Source of the DNA: Nemophila menziesii
Lineage: Eukaryota > Streptophyta > Magnoliopsida > Boraginales > Hydrophyllaceae
Assembly (NCBI GenBank): GCA_029959085.1
Contig: JARWIR010000043.1
Span: 2,232,001-2,296,000 of the forward strand
Length of the DNA stretch: 64,000 nucleotides
Direction: 5' to 3'
Every line of letters begins with the position of its first letter. Position 1 is the first letter of the stretch. The translations under genes were made by a program, and so were the position numbers. Below the pieces are notes generated by a model. That model ran no database searches, was not told the origin of the DNA, and saw only the letters and a list, made by a program, of their open reading frames with translations. This document shows positions 43,159 through 54,472 of this stretch, one piece after another.

Positions 43159-44682
43159 TCACCTCCTTCGATTGCCTTTACTTCTTTTTGTTCTACCAAA
43201 TTTGTTAAAACTTAGTTTAATTGTTTTACTTGAGTACCTAATATCTGAAGTACGGCATCTTGTCCTCTGATCTTCTCGTCCTGAGCGTTCATAGTCGTGG
43301 TCAAACGGTCTAGAGCTTGTGCTATCTATTGATTGTCCATAGATCCTTCTTGCGGATACTGAGGTAAAGCTTTCTGATCTAATGAATCGGTATAGGCATC
43401 TTGAGCAGGTTGTTGTGGGGGGGGGGGGGGGGGGGGGCAGGTCTATTCTGATATTGATTTTGATACTGACCTCTCTGTTGGTAAGAGTTGTTCTGGAGGC
43501 GTGGTTAATAATAACCAGGATTGGCGGCCCCTTGTGGATTTGAATACTGCATACCCGGATGGTTTCGGTTACCCCATCGGTTGGATATAAAGTAAACAGA
43601 TTGCGGATTTGATTCGCACTCTTCCCTTGTATGATTGTTAACCCCACATTGTTGACAACCTTGTGCCTCTTGTACTACGTTTGCAGCGGCTAAATTCTTC
43701 TCCATCGCTATTTTCAGCTCTTTGATTTGATTCTCTAACGTGGATATTTGAGCTCAGTTCGCAGTTTCTGCATCTAAACGAAGCGTTCCTCGGGTCTTTG
43801 CTACAGAAGCTCGCGTTGAAGGCCAACTTCTTTCTTGTTCCATAATATTCTCTAAAACCTCGGAAGCTTCATTGTGATTCATGGACACGAAATTACCCTT
43901 TCCAATGTTATCCACCTTCTCTCTACCTTTATCATTAAGACCTTCATAGAACATAGCAAGTTGTAGAGCAGGTGTATAACCATGGAGCGGACATCTAGTT
44001 AATTTTTGTTGAAACCTTGTCCATGCTTCTCCCACTGTTTCTCCATCTTCTTGGCAAAATCTTGCAAGCTCGGATTGATCTTTGAGTCTCATGCTCTTCG
44101 GATAAAAACGGTTAAAGAACCCAGCTTGAAGTTCTCTCCAAGAATGAATGGTTCCATGTGGTTGTCTCTCTAGCTAAAGGTCAAGAAAAACGAAAACATA
44201 TGACAATACAGTTGCTCGCGTGTAATGCTAGGAGTAATGTAGGCATCACAAATCTGCATGAACTTCATAATCGCTTTTACCGGATCTTGTATTGCTGTAC
44301 CAGTATAGAGTCCGAAACTTTGAAATTGACTGAGCATACCCGGATCGGGTCTAAATTTAATATTCGGAATCTCAGGAGGGCGGTAACCGATTGGTTGAAC
44401 ATGGAATGGTACATTAAGGCCAGGAAGGTCTTGTTCAACTCGGTTCTGTTGATTATTAAGGTTATTCTGCCAATTACCTCCTCCTGCTGGTAATTGTACA
44501 CCAGGTGGTGGATCTTGTTGTTGAATCCCTGGTTGATTATTCTGCGCTCCACCAAGGGGTGGTCCAAGTGGTGGATCTTGGGCTGCCATTACTCTTCTCA
44601 AGGCTCTTTCCTCACGAACTCGTTTGTTGTAAGGTCTGAAGCTCCTCTCAGGCTCCGATAAAGGAGGCCAAGAATTAAACAC
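43159..44682 (-). pseudogene. Gag of element A, broken
   Basis: From 44682: N-terminal MFNSWPPLSEPERSFRPYNK, a proline/glutamine stretch and PNIKFRPDPGMLSQFQSFGL. After a frame break, 44092-43754 carries the capsid (Retrotrans_gag) core: SELARFCQEDGETVGEAWTR, LTRCPLHGYTPALQLAMFYE and GLNDKGREKVD. A TGA near 43756 stops it. 43705-43505 carries the zinc knuckle CQQCGVNNHTREEC (CX2CX4HX4C). A run of 21 G (43417-43437), read as poly-proline on the - strand, lies further on. At least three breaks; inactive. Confidence 0.8.
43417..43437. repeat. Run of 21 guanines
   Basis: Uninterrupted G run in the gag linker of element A, coding for proline on the - strand. It can form G-quadruplex structures and its length is likely variable or a sequencing uncertainty. 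Confidence 0.9.
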
Positions 44683-44814
44683 TGTGAAACCTGAAAAAGA
44701 CTAAAGCAAACCACAAGCGTAAATCTGGAAAAATAAAAACTAAATACTGAAAAGTAAAAACTAATTAAAAACTACTACTCGAAATAGATAACCCACACGC
44801 TAACGAGACACAAG

Positions 44815-44832
44815 TCCCCGGCAGCGGCGCCA
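44815..44832 (-). other. Primer-binding site of element A
   Basis: Same 18 bases as in element B (TGGCGCCGCTGCCGGGGA on the - strand), again six bases from the LTR. Confidence 0.85.
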
Positions 44833-44838
44833 AAAACT

Positions 44839-46338
44839 TGGTGTCGCCTAGGGTGTGATAAAAATAAGATAAAATTAAGTCAAGAAACTACGCACTCTCA
44901 CCCTAGACAGGCACAGTACTGCAAGTATTACAGGACGTATGCAAGTTTTAGTTAGTAAGTTGAGTTCGTTCTCAGGGACTTAAGTGTGTTAATCGCGTGA
45001 GTAGGAATATCAAGTAAAAGTAAATAATTAGAAGACAGTAAATTAAAGGGAACAGATTTTCGAAAATAACTAATTAAAACTAGGAAAATAAAGACAGTAA
45101 ATAAAATACGAAGAATATGAGATGAGAAATATAGCTTAGGTTTTGCTAGTATGCACTTATCCTTCTAATTCTATCTATAATCTAGTTAATAAGGGAGAAT
45201 ATTAGCTCTTGGTATACTTAGTCAGGATTCTAAATTCCCATACCTTAGACCTTGAGAGCGACTAAGGGGGCTACGGCATAACCAAGAAGTGATTTCAAAT
45301 AGGGTTATCAAACGCTACTAAGGCCCTAAGCAAATACTGCAATCATTGGTGATATGGTGATTCAAACAAACCCTGATGACTATCTAGTTAGAATCATGTT
45401 TTGTCAGAACTAATATCGACACTAGACATTATGTGGTGGTTCAATAGTTAAACACCCTGTCAAGGAGACCATCTAACTACTATTAAAACAATCCTAAAGT
45501 GATCAGTTCTAGGAAAGACATTAAATCAAAACATATAAACAAATATAAAGTAAGTAGCTAATATCAAATTAAAACATATAATTCCCAAAGAAACTTAGAT
45601 AGAAGAATTAGAATTCATAGATTATACATGATGCAAAACCCAAGCTATGGGAGGTTTAGTTCATACCTGAAGGAAATAAACTAAAAGAAATTACAAAAGA
45701 CATCATCTTGCTCTCTACACTAAACTGGAAGAATAAAACCTTAAGAACTAATTACTATGAGGCAAGGATGATTTTACAAGTGATATAAGGGTGTATTTAT
45801 AGGTGTTTAGAAGACCTAATTCGTTTTCTTGAGGAAGAGGTAAGGTATTGGACTTCTAGCCCAACTCAAATTCGTATGGAAATAAAGATAAACACTGTTG
45901 GACCGTTTTGAGCATATCTTCTTCGTTGTTGGTCGGTTTGAGCTCCATAAGATACCAAAAGAATCGCAACAGAATTATCTCTGCCCTATGAAAGGAAATT
46001 ACCAAAATCGGCCTATTTCTTGGGTAGAATAGCACATCTTTAGGCGTGTATTGCAGAATCCTAGATTAAACAGTTTTTCCTTTTCCATCTTTTTAGCTTT
46101 TGTTTCCTTATCTCCAATTACCATGCTAATCTCTTTCCATAAGTTGTTGTTTATGACTTGGACTCTAATTAAGCTCCATAATTATCTTTAAAGCTACACA
46201 CTAAATAAACAATTAAACCCAATATGCTCTAAAAATATTATTTTACTAAATAAAGACTCAAAATAGGAAAGTGCACTATTTCTCAAGAAAATCGACATTA
46301 AAGACTTCTAAATCACTAAAAATGATGTCTCATCCTAA
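44839..46338 (-). repeat. 5' LTR of element A, outer end missing
   Basis: Homologous to 27792-29311. Alignment stops at GTCTCATCCTAA (46338), where about 30 terminal bases should follow. It then joins CACTA-3 DNA. Confidence 0.85.
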
Positions 46339-47400
46339 TAATTATATTCAAGTCCCTACAACTATTAATAATTATATTCAAGTCCCTACAACTATTAATA
46401 ATTACATTCAAGTCCTTGAAACTATAAGAAATGACGTTCAAGTCCACAAACTATTAAAATTTACAATTGAGTAGTCCATATATTATTAAAAATTAAAAAT
46501 AACGTCATAAACTAATAAACTTTAAACTATTAAAAATTACATTTTAGTCCCTAAAATTATTAAAAATTACATTTAAGTCCCTATATTACTAAAAATTGCA
46601 TAAAGTCCACAGACTATTGAAAATTACAATCAAGTACCTAAAGTATTAAAATTTCTATACAAGTCCCTAACATTTTGATAAATTACAATTCAGTCAACTA
46701 AATTACAATTTTTTTAAATACTCCAAGGAACTTATGATTGATACTTATTTCATTTTATTCCCCACACTTTTACAAAATTACATTTTTTCCACTAAATATA
46801 AAAAATACATCTAAGACGCCTATATTTTTAAATGTATATCCAATGCAACCAATCACATATATTAAATACCATAGAATTATATTAAAGCTAATTAAATTTT
46901 ATTTTAAACCCTAATTTTCATCCAAAATTTAGCATTTTATTTATATAGTTAATCAACCCACTAATAACTTAGTAATTTAATTAAGTTCAAGTATAACAAT
47001 ACTAGAAATATACAGATATAATTTGGATTTAATAATATATCAAAGAAGCAAAAAATTATAATATCAAAAAATGAAAAAGTAAAATAAAATCACAAACATG
47101 GATAAAACACATACCTTTTACATGGAGATTGATGTTTGATTCTGGTACAAGCCAGGCCAATTATATACATATATTAACACAAAATAAAAATTATTCGTTA
47201 GTTTTTTGAATAAAAAAATGAAAAAATGTAACTAATGGAAGAATTCCATACTTAGTTGATGTTTACTTTGCTGAAATGCAATATATCGGCTTAGAATTGA
47301 CAAAAATTAGTTGTAGCTCTCGGTTTTTTATGAATTGTATAGTTTGTTATCGAAGAAATGAGCTCGACAGTGATATATATACACATATATACACATATAT
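46339..47400 (-). other. TNPA leader and intron of CACTA-3, with ~30-bp degenerate repeats
   Basis: 46339-46700 repeats a unit like AATTACATTTAAGTCCCTAA, including three nearly perfect 30-bp copies at 46336-46420. Its complement is the AGGGACTAAAAATGCAATTT repeat of the CACTA-1 TNPA intron. Near 47130 GAGATTGATGTTTG and at 47360 GAGCTCGACAG match leader words of CACTA-1 in reverse. No exon of the TNPA protein is seen. Confidence 0.6.
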
Positions 47401-47407
47401 GTGTGTG

Positions 47408-47770
47408 TGTCTTATCATTAATGACGACTTTTATTTTCGTCGCTAATAAGCTGAATCGTCGTCGTGAGTGACAGAAGTTGCTCCCACACGTGGGAAGTTC
47501 TACCGTCTTCAGTTATCTTGATATCTTAAACGCTGTCATTCGCGACGACAATTGTCATTGCTAGACATGAAAGTCGGTGCTGGTAATAAGTGGGCGGGAA
47601 TGCTAACCACCACGCCAATTTACTGATATTTTATTGATATTTATCGACAACAACTTTCGTTGCGATCAACCCTAGAATTCCCGTGACGAGTTTTTCACCA
47701 CAAACTCATCACTAGAGACCGCTATCAATAGCGACGAGTTCTGCACTAATAGCGACGACTATGTAGTCGC
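47408..47770. repeat. Internal subterminal-type repeat block of CACTA-3
   Basis: Words such as ATTAGCGACGAC, GCGACGAGTT and GTCGTCGCTA in both orientations (for example TAATGACGACTTTTATTTTC near 47419 and AGCGACGACTATGTAGTCGC near 47751). Same position relative to the TNPA leader as 10950-11284 in CACTA-1. Confidence 0.7.
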
Positions 47771-48008
47771 AAATACTAAAAAATGCATTTTTAATCTTTT
47801 ATTATAAAAATATAATAAACCGTTTTTTTAAACTTATTATAAAATAGAACTTAGTAAAAAATACACAAAATTATAACTAATTCATATAACACAAATAAAA
47901 ATCTGATAAAAACATTCAATTTCAATATAAAGCAAAAAGATAAGTACTTCTAATCTATCCCGTAACCACTATAGCCTACAATTTCATCATAACTATCAAT
48001 GTATATAG

Positions 48009-48785
48009 TAAGGCTGAGCAAAACAAAACCGAACCCAAAAACCAAAAAAAACGAAAATCGACAAAACCGTCGGGTTCGGTATAGGCTATTTAAAAAACCA
48101 GAAAAGTTCGGCTCGGTAAGGTTTTTCTTTGCTAAACCGAACCTAAAAACTGAACCGAGAAACATACAGATATGAAATTATGTCTGTAATTTTTTTTGGG
48201 TTTTGAATAATCTCTCATTTATACTTAATTAAGGCGTTCTTGAATTTAATTTATATTTTTGAAGAGATTATTATAAAGGGGTAGAAAATGGAGTAAATTT
48301 TAAAACAAAAATTCTCATATATGGCATGCACCACCCGAAAAATGTCATAATATGCAACATATTTTTACATAAATTATTAGTCGATATATCTTAAAAGATC
48401 CTTCTTTTATTGAATTTTGTTTGAAGATAAAACATACGCATTAAATTATATAAAGATTCCTATGAAATTATTTGTTTACTATTAATGTATAATATTTCAT
48501 TTTCAAAAATATAATTATCCTACATGAGTCAATAACATGAAAATCAAACACTTCATATATGGATTTGTTAGAAAATAAAACGTTTCAACTAAACTCCCTC
48601 GAAATATATCCAACTATCAAATCAAACACATACCAAAACCAAAAAATTTACCGAACCGAACCAAAAACCGACTAAACCGAAACAATAAAAATCGTTCGAT
48701 ACCGGCATTCCTAAAAACTGAACCATTCGGTTTTGGTTCTGGTTTCAGCCAAAAACCAAGTCCAACCGAACTGTGATCACCCTTA
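48009..48785. mobile_element. Non-autonomous hAT element, 777 bp, TSD GTATATAG
   Basis: Left end TAAGGCTGAGCA, right end reverse-complemented TAAGGGTGATCA, with perfect 8-bp duplications GTATATAG at 48001-48008 and 48786-48793. Subterminal parts are rich in CCGAACC / GGTTCGG words. No transposase. It interrupts the 3' part of the CACTA-3 TNPD gene. Confidence 0.92.
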
Positions 48786-48923
48786 GTATATAGGATCCTC
48801 CAATTAAACATCTGCGTATGCATCCTATGTGTTGTTGTAAATCTCTTTGTCCTCTTCAATCAATGAATTAGTTCCCAATAGAGTTGGATCAACTTCGGTC
48901 TCCTCACCTGTTGTCAAGCTTAA

Positions 48924-51537
48924 TCAAAAGTAATCCCTGTCCGTGTTAATCCCAGCCAAAGGAATGGTGATCGAATCTGTGTCTTTAGATACTGATTCCG
49001 CACCCCATAACTCAGGCGTCCATCTGTGTCGATCTATAACTTCCCACACGACTTTCCACCCTTTTAGAGTTTTCCTTGCATTATATTCATCGATGTAAAA
49101 TGCTTTTTTGTCTTGGATGGCTAAAATGTAAGGCTCTTGGCTCCACCAAATAGAAGTGATGTTGATATTTGTTACCCCATGGTCTTTCTTCATCTTTTTT
49201 GTGCTATACCACTTACACTTGAATATTACAACTGAACAACCACCATCAAATTGAACCTTCTCAATCTTGACTAACTCACTGTAATAAGGTACTCCATCTG
49301 TGATGATACATACTCTGTAATCTTAAGTCACTCTTTTTCTCCCTTTTCACGTGTAATACATTTGACACCGTGCAAAACACAATAATTGTATCTTATACCG
49401 GTCCATGAGACATGTTCACCAATAAATTAATCTCAGGGGTAGCTAATGCATCACCATCCATGTCCATTAAATATACATACCAACAATTACACTTATTAGT
49501 TTTAATACAATCGTGTTTATATTAATAATTAGATGATAAATACCTTCTCCATAAACCATCGCCAAAACTTTTTTTGGCGAATCCCTTCTACATCAATAAC
49601 AGGGACCAACAACGTAAACTTGTGTTCCCTACAAATTAAGAATAGTGCAAACATTTGTACAAATCATACTAAAATGACTTACATCATATACGGTTGGATC
49701 TCGTCGCAATCAAGGATTATCTACCGGTCGATTTTCTCCTTCTCTTTATGTGGCAAAGAAAAAAACTATTTTTACGCGCTAGATTACAGTGGCTCTTAAA
49801 CACGGATAATTTTTTGGTTTCAAGGAGCGTCTCATTGTATGTACCTGGATTATTGAAATTTTTTCTTTCTTCTTGGAGATAACGCGATAAGAAATGTCAA
49901 GTCTCTTCCACATATACCCCTCGGCGATTGAAAGCTTCGGCCAAGTCGTTTTCCAAATGTACTCTTTTAGCTTCTTCAAATACCTTTCAAATGGGTACAT
50001 CCACAACATTTGAACTGGATACGAGTGTACGACTAGGTGGATCATTAAGTCAAAGAAGGCGTGAGGTAAAATCATCTTAGCTTGCACATAATTTCCACCA
50101 CTCCAGCCTTTCCCGATTCCAATTCTTTTCTACATAGATTCTTTTTACAAACGACTTTTAACACTTTAGATAACCCATTTATCAGACCGCTCACCGATTT
50201 ATCTTATATAAGCTCGCGGATACTAGCCATGTCATTATGTGACAATCATAGATTTCATCCCAATGGTCTTTCTCGTATTACTCTAAACATTATTCCTCAA
50301 ACTAGATGCGAATCCATCAGAAAACTTCTACCCCTTCACCAATCCCAAAAGACAAATCACTTTTCTGGTGTCATCGCATAGTTTGCGCACGGTTGCATCA
50401 TTCTTTTGCGGTTCTCAAACAACCACAACTCTTTCCTAATGACCATATCGTACAGATCTTTTCTTTCTTTTACGTTATCTTTGCTAATTTTCCTATCAAG
50501 TCCTACCACTATACCTAGCGAACTGTCACACACATTTTTCTCACAATGCATAACATCATTGTTATGTTTCAACAATTTTTCTGACCAATACATTAAACGA
50601 TAAAATATACTCTTTTTTCTACGAATTAAACTATCGATGACCTGTTTTTTTTCGTTGCCTTTCCACCAAAATCTTTGTGTTAACCAGGAAACATAATAGG
50701 CAACACATCTAACTGCGTCTGAATATCGATAGAACTATGTTCCTAAGAGGGGACCTACAAAGATGCATCTTTTCTAAATCGATGCCTCATAGGTAACCAC
50801 CCTTTGTGATCAAAATAAACTACCTTTTATTCACGTTCTCCAAAGGAGTAGAATTCATGTATTGAGGGTACGCTAAGTAAACTTAACCCTGCCAACTTGA
50901 TGTGTATGACCTAGCCAGGAATCATTAGTCGTGGACAATAGACAAACCTTCGTTATAAACTATTCCTTAGTATGAGCATTATACGTAAGGATCCTTGTAT
51001 CTTATAACATGCCCAACTCATCTATAACAGGGCAGAGAAAGACATCCATATCCTTACCGGTTGATCGCGAACCCAAAATCAACAAACAAAGTTGAAATGT
51101 GAATTCTTTCATGTATAACCATGGAGACAAGTTGTAGACGGTCAATATAACTGTCCCATGTTGTGTGAGTTGTTTTGCATAGAGAATGGACAAAAACCAT
51201 TGACACACAGGCCCAAGAATACATTCTGAACTTCACTCGTAAACTCAATATGTAGCTCTATAAATCTCTTACAATTATCACCATCAACAAGATGGCGTAA
51301 CAAATCTAGATCGAACTCTTTCCGTTGTGGTGCCAAATTATGTATTTGGCAGTGTGCCTCAAAGCGTATAGTCGTTGCAATCTCGGTGCAATCAGAAAAT
51401 AAAGGAGTTTCTTATGCGGAACTTTCTTACCCTTCCTCAAATCCCATCTAGATTCACCACATACTGGACAATGCTCGAAGTATTTGTTCTCTTTGTAATA
51501 CAAAACATAAACATTCAAGCAAGCATCTGGTGGTCCC
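48924..51537 (-). pseudogene. CACTA-3 TNPD transposase, C-terminal two thirds, decayed
   Basis: - strand pieces in changing frames: ENKYFEHCPVCGESRWDLRK and KLLYFLIAPRLQRLYA (51590-51300), NVFLGLCVNGFCPFSMQNNS (about 51200), HNNDVMHCEKNVCDSSLG (50590), DUF4218 HAFFDLMIHLVVHSYPVQML and WMYPFERYLKKLKEYI (50087-49900), and DUF4216 EPYILAIQDKKAFYIDEYNA and KGWKVVWEVIDRHRW (49193-48924). It aligns along the whole TNPD of CACTA-1 but has many stops, shifts and deletions. Long dead. Confidence 0.85.
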
Positions 51538-53121
51538 TTGTGTGTTCTAAAAATAATGCAATAAGGAAAAGAGAACCACAACTGCAAGTGTACAGTTGTC
51601 CCAAGTAATATATGCGATAAACAGATTCGTTCTCAGGGACGGATTGGTTGACTCTAATGCTGATCAAATAGTGATTAATTGCACGTAAAAGCAAATAAAT
51701 GATTTTAAGAATGTTTGTTTGTTTTTCTATAACTAAGACAATTAATTAAAAGACTAAAGTAATGTAAATATTAAGCTAGACGCGAGAAAATAAAATAGCT
51801 GGACACAAGGTATGAAAGGTAGTACTTGAGCAACGCTAGGATTTCACCTAAATCTATTCATTACATGTATTTTTTAAGGGACGAATTGATAAATAATAGT
51901 GGTCGGGATTCGATATTCTCCTTACCCCCGTCAGGGTGGATTAAGGAGATATTCTTAGGTGCTACAAACCCCGTCAGGGTGATTATAGTCCACCTTCGAA
52001 TGACTAAGTTCTAATTACCCAATAGGCCATCAGATTAATTAAGTTGTCAAGGTCAATAATTTCTATCCAACATTCATTAATTATGTCCGTACCTAAACCC
52101 CACGTCAAGGTGATCCATATGCCACTATATGGAATAGCCTAGATACTAAATCCTATTGTTGATTCATGACTTCAATAATAGTTGATAAATGCAAATTAAA
52201 GAAAAATACTATTTACCTAATTCGAATTAAATATTAAAATCCCAAAAGCAAAAACATAGGATAAAATAAATTGGGGCTTAACCCATTAATGCGTTCTCAA
52301 GTACTAATTAAATTTAGCTCATACTGATATTAAAAACTAAATTAAAACGGAAAGAATTCATGTTCTTCAATTACAGAAATAAAAGATAGAACCTAATTAG
52401 GAATTAGGTTTGGCTATGATTTGGAGAAGATGACTTTCTCCAGCTCTTAGCTTTCTCCTTTTCATTGCTTCTGACTTTTTCTCTGGACACTCTCTTCTAA
52501 GGATGATTTAAATTGAAGAATAAAATAAGAGGTGCTGAATAATGAGGTCTAAAGTTCTATTTATAGTGCTAAAATCGGACTAGGGATTTTACGTAGGTTA
52601 ATTGGTCAAATATTAAAAAGCCCAAGTCCATAATTTAAATCCAAATCCCGTAACTGTTGTATACCCTTCACTAAAACGGGTGTAACTTTCTCAATATAAC
52701 TCCGAATTGACTCATTCAACTTGCTAATTCTTCGTAACTCGATAAGGAATCTAATCTATTCACAACTCAGCTGCTTAATCCTCGTCTAAATGGCTCAAAA
52801 TCAGCAATCTTCAGAATCCTTCCAGATTTATAGTTTTCTAAATCAACTCTTTGGAATATTTCTTCACGCCTTTGACTTCTTTACACGATCTATGACAATA
52901 ATCCACGATTCCCCTCCTTTCTAGTACTCCAAACCTACAAACGTTTCACTAAAAACAAACCACATTATGCGCAAAAGCTTAATAAATCCAAAAATACTAA
53001 TTTCCAAGGAGTGAAATTGAAATATAGCAAATAATCATTAAAAGTCTATCATATTAGTTCATAATTCACCTAATTTGATGTCTCCTAAGAATATAAATAT
53101 AGAACAAAAAGGGAGACATCA
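51538..53121 (-). mobile_element. Solo LTR of gypsy family C, TSD GCATC
   Basis: + strand TGGTGGTCCCTTG to GGGAGACATCA, 1,584 bp, with perfect duplications GCATC at 51533-51537 and 53122-53126. The - strand start TGATGTCTCCC and the GTTCTCAGGGAC word show it is the same family as 8642-10340. It carries a TATA box complement (TATTTATA near 52557). Confidence 0.92.
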
Positions 53122-53126
53122 GCATC

Positions 53127-53550
53127 CTTCGCATTGTATCCCATACTCATACTTTTCAACTCTTTGTTGCACTTCTCGTAAGAAAAAGACAACGTATGAC
53201 CTTCGAGCAACACACGAGACTACAATTTTAGGAGTTCGGTGAATGAGGTGTTCGTCCACTTGTTCTTCACCTTCATGTGCATTAGCTTTGCAATGAAATT
53301 TAAAGAACTCATTGCATTAGAAATGCGTTATAACTCGATTTACATTTACTCGAACAAAGTTATGAAACTGGCATGACTTGTAGAATTCTCATCTCGGTGT
53401 CACTCGATTGGACCCCAACATGGTAAGAAGGTCTCAAATAGTCATACACATTTATCATTTCGTCTTCTAAAATTTGGATAGTGTTATTTACGGGGAAATC
53501 TACTTTCATTATTCTTTGTCCAAACCTCCTACGTGGACAAAAATCCATAT
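53127..53550 (-). pseudogene. CACTA-3 TNPD N-terminal part
   Basis: A - strand frame from about 53548 reads MDFCPRRRFGQRIMKVDFPV and YDYLRPSYHVGVQSSDTEMR, matching residues about 75-120 of the CACTA-1 protein (VYDDVRHSYDVGGHQGDTEM). Further pieces run to the solo LTR at 53121. The very N-terminal zinc-binding part is not found. Confidence 0.7.
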
Positions 53551-54472
53551 TTTAGCATGTGTGCCCTAACCACATTAATATATAATCTTCGATTATTTGA
53601 ACAATGATTTCACAGAAATAACACTAAACGTTAGTACCCACGTCTTTATCCATAAAACTGATAAATTCTTCCAAGCAATTAATATATCCACATTAACCCA
53701 ACAATTTGATTTATTCATTTCTTATCAAGACCCGGATCCATCGTCTATTTTGATATGAGCATACAACTATAAAAATATTAATAATAAAAATAAATATTCA
53801 AATATATATTATGTACCATTCAAACATACACTCATAAAACAAGTTGTATACACCTAACAATGACATATCACATGTTTAACACAAACATACTTACATAAAA
53901 CAAGTTTGGATTTGGAAAACAACCTAATTTTGGTATATTGTGTGGATAAATTAAAGTAGAAGTAGGTCACGCCCGTGTAAAATGGTCTCGAGAAAAGTTA
54001 ATGATGGTGTTGCAGTAAATGGGCTCCGGAGTGGAGGTAAGGATTGATCAAATAGGGTGGAGATTTTAGAAAAAAGGGGAAAGTCTTTTTGGATTTAATT
54101 TAGTTTTAAGGATTTCTCCCGAAGTGCTGCAATAAATACGTCATCATTTTTCACGACTACATTAATATCGTCGCAATGACATTAGAATAGTTGCTAATTA
54201 TGCTTAACAGCGACGACTCCGTCTCATCGCCATTTACAAAGGTTATCAATGACTACAATGTTCGGTAAAAATAAATATATTTTAAATTTTTATCTCTAGT
54301 GACTCAAATATTATTATTGATGACGTGAATTTGTCTCTAATAGAAATTAAATTAGGCGACGGCTTCTGGCATCGAGGATAACAAAACGTCGCGAATGATA
54401 TGTCACTAGCGATGACTAGCAAGTAGTCGCTAATGATATCGACATTGGAGAAACGCGCAGTTTATGTAGTAG
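53551..54472 (-). repeat. 5' leader and subterminal repeats of CACTA-3
   Basis: 53551-54130 is AT-rich leader. 54140-54472 holds GCGACGACT/AGTCGTCGC-like words (for example TTAACAGCGACGACTCC near 54206 and GCGATGACTAGCAAGTAGTC near 54409) ending at the GTAGTAG terminus. Confidence 0.65.

Larger units (their letters stand above)
27792..46338 (-). mobile_element. Athila/Tat-like gypsy element A, non-autonomous, interrupted by element B
   Basis: On the - strand: 5' LTR (46338-44839), primer-binding site (44832-44815), broken gag, protease joined to an integrase tail, hairpins and GC-rich block, an Athila-type 3' ORF, 3' non-coding region, and a 3' LTR (29311-27792) with an extra partial duplication. 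Reverse transcriptase, RNase H and most of integrase are absent. Element B was inserted at 31303-38824. The outer about 30 bp of the 5' LTR are missing at 46338, and the left and right flanks belong to different CACTA elements, so no target duplication can be found. Confidence 0.85.
46339..54472 (-). mobile_element. CACTA-3, - strand, truncated, with two nested insertions
   Basis: Its 5' end is at about 54472 (complement CTACTACATAAACTGCGCG, a CACTA-like end with a changed first word). Subterminal repeats are TTAGCGACGACT-like, not the TTTACCGACGAC of CACTA-1. On the - strand follow TNPD fragments (53550-48924), an internal repeat block (47770-47408) and the leader/intron of a TNPA gene (47400-46339), in the same order as CACTA-1. 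The TNPA exons and 3' end are missing. Nested in it are a solo LTR (51538-53121) and a hAT element (48009-48785). Confidence 0.8.
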
